Part shown: in pieces, positions 18,388 through 26,499 of the stretch
Numbering within the stretch: the first letter of the stretch is position 1
Layout: each line of letters starts with the position of its first letter
Assembly (NCBI GenBank): GCA_030433415.1
Contig: JAUIMF010000034.1
Span: 1 to 33,188 of the forward strand
DNA from: Gammaproteobacteria bacterium
GTDB taxonomy: Bacteria > Pseudomonadota > Gammaproteobacteria > Pseudomonadales > Halieaceae
Length of the DNA stretch: 33,188 nucleotides
Reading direction: 5' to 3'
Position numbers and translations under genes: made by a program
Notes under the pieces: generated by a model
Database searches by the model: none
Told to the model about the DNA's origin: nothing
Seen by the model: only the letters and a program-made list of their open reading frames with translations

Positions 18388-18400
18388 ATGAAACTATCCA
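18372..18400 (-). promoter_or_regulatory. Possible sigma70 promoter of hmgA-fahA-maiA
   Basis: On the minus strand TGGATA (18400-18395) and TATGCT (18377-18372) are 17 bp apart, each four of six. The start near 18365 gives a leader of ~25 nt. The spacer is filled almost entirely by the palindrome. Confidence 0.45.
18379..18396. promoter_or_regulatory. Perfect 18-bp palindrome, probable MarR operator
   Basis: TAGTTTCATATGAAACTA is a perfect inverted repeat with 9-bp arms, typical in size for a MarR dimer site. It lies between the divergent hmgA and marR genes and overlaps the -10 of marR and the -35/-10 spacer of hmgA. Binding would block both promoters at once. No second copy was noticed in the window. 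Confidence 0.85.
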
Positions 18401-18411
18401 GTGAGGGGGAT

Positions 18412-18897
18412 ATGGCTGACCAATTCCAGTTAGAGACGTTCCTGCCGTACCGCATGAATCGATTGGCGGAGCGCGCCAGCGACTCCCTGGCCCGGGTCTA
18501 CGCCGAACGATTTCGTATCAGCGTTCCCCAGTGGCGCATTCTCGTTACCGTAGGGGAGTTTCCCGGTCTCAGTGCCACGGCCATCGCCGGTCGCTGCGCA
18601 TTGGATAAAGTACAGGTGTCACGGGCAGTGTCGGACCTCGAATCCCGCAAACTCCTGCGTCGACGTGCCGTCGCCAGCGATCGCCGGTCCCGAACGTTGA
18701 CCCTGACCTCCGAGGGAGAAGCCATGGTCATGCAGATCATGCCCCTGGCCCGGGCGTGGGAGCGGTCCTTGCTGGAGGCGCTGGACGACTCGCAGCGCCG
18801 GCAACTCTGGGAGCTTCTCGGATTCCTTGATGCGCGCCTGGACGAGATCGAGGACAACGACGCAGCGGACGAACGCGTCAGTGAGCCAGAGCAATGA
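18412..18897 (+). CDS. MarR-family transcriptional regulator
   Basis: This winged helix-turn-helix repressor-type protein (161 residues from ATG 18412) probably controls the flanking aromatic degradation genes. The HTH region reads LSATAIAGRCALDKVQVSRAV, followed by LESRKLLRRR and the wing DRRSRTLTLTSEGE (D-x-R-S-x-x-L-x-L-T pattern of MarR). The frame is open from an ATG at 18388, but that ATG is inside the operator and upstream of the predicted transcript start; GAGG at 18403-18406 serves 18412. It is 17 bp ahead of the hydroxylase gene. Autoregulation through the palindrome is likely. The ligand, perhaps homogentisate or an aromatic amino acid, is inference. Confidence 0.88.
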   Translation: MADQFQLETFLPYRMNRLAERASDSLARVYAERFRISVPQWRILVTVGEFPGLSATAIAGRCALDKVQVSRAVSDLESRKLLRRRAVASDRRSRTLTLTSEGEAMVMQIMPLARAWERSLLEALDDSQRRQLWELLGFLDARLDEIEDNDAADERVSEPEQ

Positions 18898-18914
18898 ACT
18901 GAGGCACGAACGTC

Positions 18915-20642
18915 ATGGATCTATCGGCACCCACCCAGGAGGAAATCGTCGCCGGCCTGCCTGTGCACCTGAGGCCCTTCGTCAGGATTCAGGATTATGC
19001 CTCGCAGTATTCCCACCGTGACCAGGCGGCCTGGCGCTTTCTTATGACCGCCCTGGTGCGTAGCCTGGAATCCACGGCCCATCCGGTGTACCTGCAGGGG
19101 CTGAAGCGCACGGGCATTGCCCTGGATCACATTCCCAGCATCGACGAAATGAATGCCTGCCTCGCCAGCCTCGGCTGGCGCGCGGTGGTGGTGGACGGGT
19201 TCATACCGCCAGCGATCTTCATGGAGTTCCAGGCGTTGCGGGTGCTGGTGATTGCGCTGGAGATGCGTAGCGTCGAGCATCTTCTGTATACACCGGCACC
19301 CGATATTCTTCACGAATCGGCAGGGCATGCGCCGTTTCTGGTAGACGTGGACTACGCGGAGTACCTGCAGCGCTTTGGTGAGATTGGCATGGCGGCTATC
19401 GCTGACGAGCACGATGAGGCCTTGTACGAAGCGATTCGAGCGCTGTCGATTCTCAAGGAAAGTCCCGCGACCGATGCCGCAGAGATCGACGCTGCCGAAG
19501 CGAAGCTGCAGGACCTGTCCCGGATGGATCACCCTCCCTCTGAAGCGGCATTGTTGACTCGTCTCCACTGGTGGACCGTAGAGTATGGTCTGGTTGGTAC
19601 CACTGATGACTACCGTCTTTTCGGCGCGGGCCTGTTGTCGTCGCTGGGTGAGAGCCAAAGCTGTCTGGATGATCGGGTGGTAAAGAAACTGCCCCTCACC
19701 GTGAACGCCGTGGCTACGCCCTACGACATCACCGCACAGCAACCGCAGTTGTTCGTCACGCGAAGCTGCAAACATATGGGCCAGGTGCTCGAAGAATTTG
19801 CGGCGTCCATGGCCTTTCGGCGTGGTGGTGTGGAGGGTCTGGACAGGGCGATTGATGCCGGCACCATCTGCACCGCGCAGTACGCCTCGGGCGTGCAGGT
19901 CAGCGGCCTGTTTGACGAACGACTCTGCGATGCTGTGGGCAACGTGGTGTACCTGCGCACGCGGGGCCCGACGCAGCTCGCCTTCAAGGGGCGCGAACTC
20001 TATGGTCACAGTATCGAAGCCCATGCTCAGGGTTTCGGCGCTCCCGTGGGCATGCTGAAGGATTTCAGTCGGTGTCTGTCCCACTACACGGTCGACGAAC
20101 TTGGTGCGCATGACATTGCCATCGGCAAGTCGGTACGCCTGGAATTCCTGTCTGGCGTTACCGTCGAAGGCCATCTTGAAGAAATCCTGCGGCAGGACCA
20201 TCGGAATCTCGTTCTCAGCTTCAAGGACTGTCAGGTGACTACCCTCGAAGGACGGGTTCTGTTCCAGCCGGATTGGGGTCGCTACGACATGGCAGTGGGT
20301 TCGGCGATCACCAGTGTGTCGGGTGGTGTGGCGGATCGTGAGCGCTATCAGCTCTACAAAGCCCAGCCTGCAACGCAGACGGTGGACTGTGAGACCGACG
20401 CCGACATGATGGACGCCTATGCCCGGTTCGCAGATTCGGGTCGGAGTCTTACGGCGAACGAGGCCGAAGCGGTCCTGCAGCGCTACCCCAGGGAGTGGCT
20501 CCTGCGTGTGGAGTTACTGCGTTACCACGGCGGCGAGTTGCCGTCGGACCTCGTTGATCGCACGCGGCGGGCGTTGCTGCAGCAGCATCCAGAGCCCGAG
20601 TATCGTCGCGCGCTGGCACTCGTGCTCCCGGCGTATTTTTAG
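18915..20642 (+). CDS. Aromatic amino acid hydroxylase (phenylalanine 4-monooxygenase type), long form
   Basis: The enzyme belongs to the pterin-dependent aromatic amino acid hydroxylases and by context converts phenylalanine to tyrosine. The iron ligands are H133 and H138 (HESAGHAPFL, matching HELLGHVPML of PhhA) and E223 (WWTVEYGL). The catalytic part ends near residue 300. The remaining ~275 residues are a C-terminal extension absent from ordinary bacterial PhhA (~260-300 residues in all); it contains no motif I can name. The gene follows marR by 17 bp. The pterin carbinolamine dehydratase PhhB, tyrosine aminotransferase and HPPD needed to reach homogentisate are not in the window. Confidence 0.88.
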   Translation: MDLSAPTQEEIVAGLPVHLRPFVRIQDYASQYSHRDQAAWRFLMTALVRSLESTAHPVYLQGLKRTGIALDHIPSIDEMNACLASLGWRAVVVDGFIPPAIFMEFQALRVLVIALEMRSVEHLLYTPAPDILHESAGHAPFLVDVDYAEYLQRFGEIGMAAIADEHDEALYEAIRALSILKESPATDAAEIDAAEAKLQDLSRMDHPPSEAALLTRLHWWTVEYGLVGTTDDYRLFGAGLLSSLGESQSCLDDRVVKKLPLTVNAVATPYDITAQQPQLFVTRSCKHMGQVLEEFAASMAFRRGGVEGLDRAIDAGTICTAQYASGVQVSGLFDERLCDAVGNVVYLRTRGPTQLAFKGRELYGHSIEAHAQGFGAPVGMLKDFSRCLSHYTVDELGAHDIAIGKSVRLEFLSGVTVEGHLEEILRQDHRNLVLSFKDCQVTTLEGRVLFQPDWGRYDMAVGSAITSVSGGVADRERYQLYKAQPATQTVDCETDADMMDAYARFADSGRSLTANEAEAVLQRYPREWLLRVELLRYHGGELPSDLVDRTRRALLQQHPEPEYRRALALVLPAYF

Positions 20643-20739
20643 CCTGGGACGATCCCCTGAGCCGGGACGCCAGCAGGCGCTCCGCTGTCACCCATCCTCG
20701 CGATGAGCTGGTCTTGATGAATGGGTCGCAACGAGCGTG

Positions 20740-20765
20740 TCCACCGACTGGGTCCACCGACTGGG
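20740..20765. repeat. 13-bp tandem duplication upstream of the first acyl-CoA dehydrogenase
   Basis: TCCACCGACTGGG occurs twice in a row, at 20740-20752 and 20753-20765, ending 5 bp before a candidate -35 box. It lies in the 191-bp spacer after the hydroxylase gene. Confidence 0.9.
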
Positions 20766-20770
20766 TCGAC

Positions 20771-20799
20771 TTGTTACTTTGAGTGTCGCTCAGTAGTAT
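20771..20799 (+). promoter_or_regulatory. Possible promoter of the acyl-CoA dehydrogenase/GST operon
   Basis: TTGTTA (20771-20776) and TAGTAT (20794-20799) are 17 bp apart, each four of six. The predicted start near 20806 gives a ~28-nt leader before GTG 20834. Confidence 0.45.
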
Positions 20800-20813
20800 T
20801 AAGCATTACTCAA
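20779..20813. promoter_or_regulatory. Imperfect inverted repeat overlapping the acyl-CoA dehydrogenase promoter
   Basis: TTGAGTGTCGCT (20779-20790) and AGCATTACTCAA (20802-20813) match as inverted arms at 9 of 12 positions with an 11-bp centre. The arms cover the promoter spacer and the predicted start site, a typical place for a TetR-type fatty-acid regulator. No such regulator gene is adjacent. Confidence 0.35.
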
Positions 20814-20833
20814 TAACTTCTTCGGAGCATACC

Positions 20834-22006
20834 GTGTCCCTCGATTTTGACAGCGCGCGCCTCCCCAATCCCCATATCACCGAAGATCATGAGGCCTGGC
20901 GCACGCAGCTGCGCAGGTTCATCGACACCGAAATAGCGCCGTATGCAGAGGACTGGGACGAGGAGGGTCACATTCCCATCGAGCTGTGGCCGAAGGCGGC
21001 GGAAGTCGGCCTGCTGGGTATGGGATACCCCGAGGCCTATGGCGGTATTTCTGAAGGCATTGACTCCTGGCACAGCTGGATTACCAGTGAAGAGCTGAAT
21101 CGTATTGCAGTCGGCGGTATCCCTGCGTCGCTGATGGTGCACGGCATCGGCCTACCTCCGGTGATCAACTGGGGTAGCGAAGCCATGAAGCAGGAGGTTG
21201 CGGTGCCGGTGCTCGCCGGTGAGAAGCACATCTCCCTGGGGATTACGGAGCCAGGGGGAGGCTCGGACGTGGCGAATCTGCAAACCACAGCGGTGCGTGA
21301 CGGCGACCACTACATCGTGAATGGCTCCAAGACCTATATCACGGGGGGCATGCGTGCGAACTGGGTGTCGACGGCGGTGCGTACTGGTGGCGATGGCCCC
21401 GGTGGCGTGTCCATGTTGCTGATTCCCACGGACGCAGACGGATTTTCCCGCACCGCGCTGGACCGCAAGCAGGGCTGGTGGGCTTCCGATACAGCGACAC
21501 TTTACTTTGACAATGTGCGGGTGCCGGTTGCGAACCTGATTGGCGAAGAGAACCGGGGCTTCCTGGTGATCATGACGAACTTCAACAGCGAGCGCATGTT
21601 CATGGCAACGGCGATGGAGGCGCTCGGTCGTGTATGCCTCGAAGAAGCCACCAATTGGGCCCGCGAGCGCAATACCTTCGGCAAGCGCCTGGCCGATCAT
21701 CAGGTGATTCGCCACAAGATCGCGCAGATGAAGCAGAAGCTCAACGCCACCCAGGCATACATTCGCCTGTGCTACGAGACCATCGAGGCCGGGCACCCCA
21801 ATCCCGGTGATATTGCCCTGTTGAAAGTGCAGGCCAGTGAAACCATGGAGTTCTGTGCCCGCGAGGCCATGCAGATACTCGGTGGCATTGGCTACATGCG
21901 AGGCAACCGGGTAGAACGCATCTACCGGGAGGTCCGGGTCAACGCCATTGGCGGAGGGTCCGAAGAAATTATGCGCGACCTGGCTTCGCGCCAGTACGGC
22001 CTGTAA
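20834..22006 (+). CDS. Acyl-CoA dehydrogenase
   Basis: A flavoprotein of 390 residues that would introduce the alpha-beta double bond in an acyl-CoA thioester. Family marks are GITEPGGGSDVANL at 136-149, NGSKTYIT at 163-170, RERNTFGKRL near 277-286 and QILGGIGYMRGN at 347-357. The glutamate found at the end of medium-chain enzymes is replaced by glycine (NAIGGGSEE), while E253 in NSERMFMA matches the E254-type catalytic base of isovaleryl-CoA and long-chain dehydrogenases. The start is GTG 20834, set by GGAG at 20824-20827; an upstream GTG at 20783 lies inside the promoter. The GST gene follows by 9 bp. Substrate unknown. Confidence 0.93.
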   Translation: MSLDFDSARLPNPHITEDHEAWRTQLRRFIDTEIAPYAEDWDEEGHIPIELWPKAAEVGLLGMGYPEAYGGISEGIDSWHSWITSEELNRIAVGGIPASLMVHGIGLPPVINWGSEAMKQEVAVPVLAGEKHISLGITEPGGGSDVANLQTTAVRDGDHYIVNGSKTYITGGMRANWVSTAVRTGGDGPGGVSMLLIPTDADGFSRTALDRKQGWWASDTATLYFDNVRVPVANLIGEENRGFLVIMTNFNSERMFMATAMEALGRVCLEEATNWARERNTFGKRLADHQVIRHKIAQMKQKLNATQAYIRLCYETIEAGHPNPGDIALLKVQASETMEFCAREAMQILGGIGYMRGNRVERIYREVRVNAIGGGSEEIMRDLASRQYGL

Positions 22007-22015
22007 GGAATCATC

Positions 22016-22642
22016 ATGAAACTCTGGCATTGCGTTGGCGCCCGTTCCCTGCGCGCTTTGTGGGCACTTGAAGAACTGGGTATGGATTACGAGCTTGAGG
22101 TGATGCCGTTCCCTCCGAGGTTCTTTCACCGAGAATTCCTGGAGGTCAACAGCCTGGGAACCATACCGTTTCTGCAGGATGGGGAATTGACGATGACCGA
22201 GTCCTGCGCGATTCCGCATTATCTGGCGACGCGCCCCGGCAATGAGCATCTGGCCCTGCCTGTCGATCACCCTGAGTACGGTGATCTGCTCAACTGGAGC
22301 TACCACGCGGATGCGACGCTGACGTTCCCGCAGACGATCGTATTGCGTTACACCGTACTTGAACCCAGCGAAGAGAAAAAAGCGGTGGCGGACGATTACG
22401 CGAAGTGGTTCATCGCGAGACTGCGGCGCCTGGATGCGCACCTCGAAACTCACGACTACCTCGTGGACGAGCGGTTTACCATCGCTGATATCAATGTGGG
22501 CTACGCGCTGTATCTCGGGCGCGAGATACAACTGCATGATCGTTACCAGCCCCAGACCCGGGCTTATCTCGATCGCCTGATGGAGCGCGAGGCGTTTCGT
22601 CGCGCTGATGCGCTGGGCCGTTCAGAGAACGACAACAACTGA
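22016..22642 (+). CDS. Glutathione S-transferase family protein
   Basis: A 208-residue GST with an N-terminal thioredoxin-like domain (CVGARSLRALWALEELG, NSLGTIPFLQDG, MTESCAIPHYLA with the conserved ES pair that binds glutathione) and a C-terminal helical domain including FTIADINVGYAL. The class is not clear; it is not the zeta type seen in maiA. AAGGA precedes ATG by 6 bp. It lies 9 bp after an acyl-CoA dehydrogenase, so it probably acts with that catabolic unit, perhaps on reactive enoyl intermediates; this is inference. Confidence 0.88.
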   Translation: MKLWHCVGARSLRALWALEELGMDYELEVMPFPPRFFHREFLEVNSLGTIPFLQDGELTMTESCAIPHYLATRPGNEHLALPVDHPEYGDLLNWSYHADATLTFPQTIVLRYTVLEPSEEKKAVADDYAKWFIARLRRLDAHLETHDYLVDERFTIADINVGYALYLGREIQLHDRYQPQTRAYLDRLMEREAFRRADALGRSENDNN

Positions 22643-22723
22643 ATCAACCTGGGTGGATCTTCGGCGGCGGTCCCACGCCACAGCCAAGCCATTCCCCCGA
22701 CACTGGATACACAGGAGGCTGCC

Positions 22724-23926
22724 ATGAATGCAGCGGTCAAGGAACTTGAAGAATTTCGCCGCGAGGTGTCGGCCTGGCTCGAGGCCAACAAGCCGGGAGA
22801 CCCAGGGTTCCTGCTACCCCAGTCCTTCATGGAGGTGGGCACGGAGCAACAGGTGGACTTTCTACGCGAGTGGCAGCACAAGGTGTGGAACGCCGGTTAT
22901 CTGGGTATGGCCTGGCCGAAGCAGTACGGCGGCCAGGGCGTGGATGCGGCGTACCAGTCCATCGCTGATCAGGAGATGCGACGTCACGGCGTACCCATCT
23001 GCTTCAACGTCATCGGTCTTGGCTGGGCCGGTCCCCTGATCAACGACATCGGTACGGACGAAGAGAAGTCGCGCTACCTCAAGGGAATCCTCAGCGCCGA
23101 GGACATCTGGTGCCAGGGATTTTCCGAGCCGGATCACGGCTCGGATCTGGGCAACGCCCGCACCCGGGCATCGCGCGACGGTGACTCCTGGGTGATCAAC
23201 GGCACCAAGATCTGGACGACGCTTGGCAACTACGCCAAGTACATGATTCTGCTGGCGCGCACCAATCCCGAGGCAGAGCGCAAATACGATGGCCTGTCAT
23301 TCTTTCTCGCGCCGATGGATGCCGAAGGCATCGAGACCCGTCCAATCCGCAAGCTCACCGGTGAGTACGGCTTCACCGAAACGTTTTTTACCGATGCGAG
23401 GATTCCTGCGGACTGCCTGATGGGTGCAGAAGGGCAGGGTTGGAAGATCGCCATGCAAACGCTGCAGTACGAGCGCGGTGCCGAGGCGGGAGCTGCGGGC
23501 GGCCTGGCCTTCGTTCGTATCGTGATCGACGACCTGGTGGAGCAGCTGCGTGACGTGCCCCGCGGCGACGCCGGCGTGCTCGACGATCCGGTGATGCGCG
23601 ACGAACTGGTGCGTCTGATTATGGAAGAAAAAGCCATTGCCCTGGGGGATCGGCGCTCCGGTATCAGCGCGCTCACCAGCGACTATCCGCTGTCGCTTCC
23701 GCTTTCAAACAAACTGCGCTGGACCGAGTACACCCGACGTATGCGGCAGTTTGCGATCAATGCCCAGGGCGCTGACGGTGCGCTTTACGTCGGTGATGAC
23801 CGCGCCCCGGCGGGTGGTTTCTGGCAGCGTGCCTACCTCAACAGTTTCTCGGCCACCATCGGCGGAGGCACCAGCCAGATTCAGGCCAATATCATTGCCG
23901 AGCACGTGCTCGGCCTGCCGAAGTAA
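22724..23926 (+). CDS. Acyl-CoA dehydrogenase, probable catalytic subunit of a heteromeric pair
   Basis: A 400-residue acyl-CoA dehydrogenase resembling FadE29/ChsE2-like proteins. It has GFSEPDHGSDLGNARTRA at 132-149, NGTKIWTT at 159-166 and a C-terminal IGGGTSQIQANIIAEHVLGLPK. A glutamate in LQYERGAEAG (E250) lies where isovaleryl-type enzymes keep the catalytic base. GGAGG five bases before ATG 22724 supports the start. The next gene, a shorter dehydrogenase homologue, follows after 10 bp; adjacency of a ~400- and a ~370-residue member is the layout of known alpha2beta2 acyl-CoA dehydrogenases for steroid and other bulky side chains. Substrate unknown. Confidence 0.92.
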   Translation: MNAAVKELEEFRREVSAWLEANKPGDPGFLLPQSFMEVGTEQQVDFLREWQHKVWNAGYLGMAWPKQYGGQGVDAAYQSIADQEMRRHGVPICFNVIGLGWAGPLINDIGTDEEKSRYLKGILSAEDIWCQGFSEPDHGSDLGNARTRASRDGDSWVINGTKIWTTLGNYAKYMILLARTNPEAERKYDGLSFFLAPMDAEGIETRPIRKLTGEYGFTETFFTDARIPADCLMGAEGQGWKIAMQTLQYERGAEAGAAGGLAFVRIVIDDLVEQLRDVPRGDAGVLDDPVMRDELVRLIMEEKAIALGDRRSGISALTSDYPLSLPLSNKLRWTEYTRRMRQFAINAQGADGALYVGDDRAPAGGFWQRAYLNSFSATIGGGTSQIQANIIAEHVLGLPK

Positions 23927-23936
23927 GGAGTATTCC

Positions 23937-25052
23937 ATGTCAGTGATTGGGAACACGGCCCTGCGCTTTGACGACGAGCAGGCGATGCTGCTGGACTACG
24001 CAAGGAGCTTCTGCGCCGACAAGGGGCTCGCAGAGGCCCGGCTTCATCTGGAATCAGAACAGGCCCACGACGTCTCATTGTGGCAGGAGATCGTTGCCAT
24101 GGGTTGGACCGGCATCGGCCTGCCCGAGTCCGCCGGGGGTGCGGGCCTTGGTATTGGTGCCGCCGTGCCGGTGCTTGAGAGCATGGGTCGGGTACTGATG
24201 GGCACGCCGCTGATGTCATCGCTGCTGGCGGTGCAGCTGTTGGTACGTGCCGATGCCACGGCCGCCGCTGCGATTCTTCAGTCCATCGCCGCGGGCGAGG
24301 TGGCAACGGTGGCGCAGCTTGAGGCGTCGGGTTGGGCTAGTAGTGAAGTGACGGCGCAGCTAGACGAGAACGGCCGGGTGCAGGGTCACAAGCGCATGGT
24401 GATGGATGCGGCGCAGGCGCGCTGGCTTGTGGTCACGCTGGACCATGAACAAGCGGCCCTGGCGGTGATCGACACCCAATCCCTGGCCGCCGATGCGATC
24501 AGGCCACGGCAGCTGATTGACCTGACCCACCGCGCCGCCGACGTTTTGCTGGAGGACGTAGAGCCAGCGCTGGTGATCACGGGTGACGGTGTGCCCGGTG
24601 CCCTTCGCGACTACACCCTGCTGGGCGCCCTGCTCGTTGCGGCGGAAAGTACCGGTGCGGCGGCTGCCGCACTGGATACGATCATCGACTATCTCAAAAC
24701 CCGTAAGCAGTTCGACAAGCTCATTGGTTCGTACCAGGCCCTGAAGCATCCGGCGGTGGACATTCTCAACAACGTGGATTCCTCCCGTTCCTTCATCTAT
24801 CACGCGGCAACGCTCGTTGGAGATGGCGTGCTGGGCCGGGATCAGGAGATAGCCTGTCGCATGGCCAAGGCGCAGGCCACCGAGACGCTCAAGTTTGCCG
24901 GCGACCGCGCCGTGCAGTTTCATGGGGGTATGGGCTTCAGTTGGGAATGTGACGCACAGTTGTTCATTCGTCGGGCCCAGTGGGCACAGCAGCAGTTCGG
25001 GGATGCCCAGCACCACCGCAAATACCTGGCGGATCTGTTGCTGAATAGCTAA
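23937..25052 (+). CDS. Acyl-CoA dehydrogenase homologue, probable second subunit
   Basis: A 371-residue family member with a weak middle domain. It lacks the usual T/S-E-P-x-x-GSD FAD/substrate motif and shows no glutamate at either common catalytic position (DYTLLGALLVAAES; HGGMGFSWECDAQLF). It does keep the FAD-binding RKQFDKLIGSYQALKH at 256-271. This resembles FadE28/ChsE1-like partners that complete the FAD sites of the catalytic subunit. The frame is open from 23637, but ATG 23937 has GGAG 6 bp upstream, starts with conserved sequence and lies 10 bp after the partner gene, so it is chosen. Confidence 0.88.
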   Translation: MSVIGNTALRFDDEQAMLLDYARSFCADKGLAEARLHLESEQAHDVSLWQEIVAMGWTGIGLPESAGGAGLGIGAAVPVLESMGRVLMGTPLMSSLLAVQLLVRADATAAAAILQSIAAGEVATVAQLEASGWASSEVTAQLDENGRVQGHKRMVMDAAQARWLVVTLDHEQAALAVIDTQSLAADAIRPRQLIDLTHRAADVLLEDVEPALVITGDGVPGALRDYTLLGALLVAAESTGAAAAALDTIIDYLKTRKQFDKLIGSYQALKHPAVDILNNVDSSRSFIYHAATLVGDGVLGRDQEIACRMAKAQATETLKFAGDRAVQFHGGMGFSWECDAQLFIRRAQWAQQQFGDAQHHRKYLADLLLNS

Positions 25053-25116
25053 CGTTGTGCAGGACCCGCACCCCGACTCCTGAATCCTTTATCGGGTGCC
25101 TTGCGTACCAGAAGCG

Positions 25117-26499
25117 ATGACAAAGAACGGCAAAATTCGCCGCGGCAGCATCGGTCGCGGACTCTCCGTATCCCTGGCGGGTCTGCGCGCCGGGGGTGCG
25201 TTTGCCCTGGGGTCCGCCATTGGCCGTTTGCGTGGGCAGGAAGGGATGGATTCGGAGCTCCTGCGCCGCGAAGCGCGACGTTTTACGGCGGAACTCGGAC
25301 GTTTGAAGGGCAGCTACGTAAAGATCGGCCAGATGCTCGCTCTGCTCGGCGAGCATTTTCTGCCGGAGCCGCTCACCGACGCCCTGCACGACCTCGAGTC
25401 CCAGACCGAACCCCTGGCCTGGCGTCACCTTGAGCCGTCCGTGCGCGAGGCGCTGGGGTCAGACTTCGACGATCTGGTGATCGACCCCACGGCACTGGCT
25501 GCCGCATCACTGGCCCAAGTGCATCGCGCTCGTCGGCGCTCGGATGACCGCGAGATCGTACTCAAGGTGCAATATCCTGACCTGGCCGCGGTGATCGATG
25601 ACGATTTTGATGCGGTCGTACGCATGCTGGTGCTGGCCCGCTGGGTGAAGGCGGGGCGGGAGCTGGACGAGTGGCTGGAGTACATGCGTGAGCAACTCCA
25701 CTTCGAGATCGACTACCAACGCGAAGCACGCATGACCCGAGCCGCGCGCGATGGTATTGCGGAATTGGGGGATGAACGTTTCTATGTGCCCGAGGTCTAT
25801 GCGCGGTACAGTGGTGAGTCGGTGCTGGCAATGGAGTATGTGCAGGGGCACCGGGTCACGCAGGCCGAGGTGGCGACGCTGTCCCAGGCACGTCGTAATG
25901 CCCTGGGTGAGGCGATGCTCGAACTGTTTTTTCTTGAGCTGTACCACTGGGGTGTGCTGCAGACCGATCCGAACTTCGGCAATTACCTGATCCGCAGCGA
26001 GGGTCGCCGGGACCAGCTCGTGCTGTTGGATTTTGGCTCGACGCTGGCCTGTGATGACAGTTTCCGCCATCACTTCGGCAATGCGATCGCAGCGGGTCAG
26101 ATCGGCGACCGGGAACTTCTGATCGCGAGTCTGGAGGGGCTGGGCTGTTTGCGCCCCGATGCCACGGACTTTGCCCGCGAGAGTTTCTGCGATTTTTGCC
26201 AGATGCTGCTCGAACCCCTGGCGCACCCCTCGCAGTTACCGACCGAGTACGTGAACAGCAAGGGTGAATACTGCTGGGGTCGCTCGCGCCTGATGCAGCG
26301 GGTAGGTCGGCAGGCGGCGGGCTCCGCGGCGACGCGGCATTTCGCGACACCCTCCCGAGATTTCTCATTGATCGTGCGCAAGCTCAGCGGCGTATTCACC
26401 TTTATCACGGTGTTGAATGCCGAGTTCAATGGCTATGAATTGGCTCAGCGCTATATCGAACCCTGGATTGGCGCAGCACCCGGCAATGGTGGTCGCTGA
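25117..26499 (+). CDS. ABC1/UbiB-family atypical kinase, first of a tandem pair
   Basis: Member of the ABC1/ADCK/UbiB protein-kinase-like family, which includes ATPases/kinases tied to ubiquinone synthesis and lipid handling. In 460 residues the motifs are KIGQ at 69-72, the alanine-rich loop AAASLAQVH at 128-136 (replacing a P-loop), VLKVQYP with K150, LQTDPNFGNY with D284 and N286, and DFG at 305-307. The typical SIGQVH reads SLAQVH. The C-terminal transmembrane pair of true UbiB (~546 residues) is not evident. Start is ATG 25117 or GTG 25096; neither has a good ribosome binding site. It shares one base with the next gene (TGATG). Confidence 0.88.
   Translation: MTKNGKIRRGSIGRGLSVSLAGLRAGGAFALGSAIGRLRGQEGMDSELLRREARRFTAELGRLKGSYVKIGQMLALLGEHFLPEPLTDALHDLESQTEPLAWRHLEPSVREALGSDFDDLVIDPTALAAASLAQVHRARRRSDDREIVLKVQYPDLAAVIDDDFDAVVRMLVLARWVKAGRELDEWLEYMREQLHFEIDYQREARMTRAARDGIAELGDERFYVPEVYARYSGESVLAMEYVQGHRVTQAEVATLSQARRNALGEAMLELFFLELYHWGVLQTDPNFGNYLIRSEGRRDQLVLLDFGSTLACDDSFRHHFGNAIAAGQIGDRELLIASLEGLGCLRPDATDFARESFCDFCQMLLEPLAHPSQLPTEYVNSKGEYCWGRSRLMQRVGRQAAGSAATRHFATPSRDFSLIVRKLSGVFTFITVLNAEFNGYELAQRYIEPWIGAAPGNGGR

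Noticed and set aside
18388-18411. ATG 18388 as start of the MarR regulator
   Set aside because: It lies inside the operator palindrome and before the predicted transcription start; a ribosome binding site precedes 18412.
18921-20201. 426-codon open frame on the minus strand
   Set aside because: Antisense to the aromatic hydroxylase, no motifs, no ribosome binding site.
21152-22537. 461-codon open frame on the minus strand
   Set aside because: Spans the opposite strand of two recognised genes (acyl-CoA dehydrogenase and GST); composition of a shadow frame.
22016-22642. Second maleylacetoacetate isomerase
   Set aside because: The GST lacks the zeta-class SS-x-x-x-RVRIAL motif and is 3.7 kb from the maiA operon with other partners.
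23637-23936. 100-residue N-terminal extension of the third acyl-CoA dehydrogenase
   Set aside because: It overlaps the previous gene in another frame; a clear Shine-Dalgarno and conserved start are at 23937.
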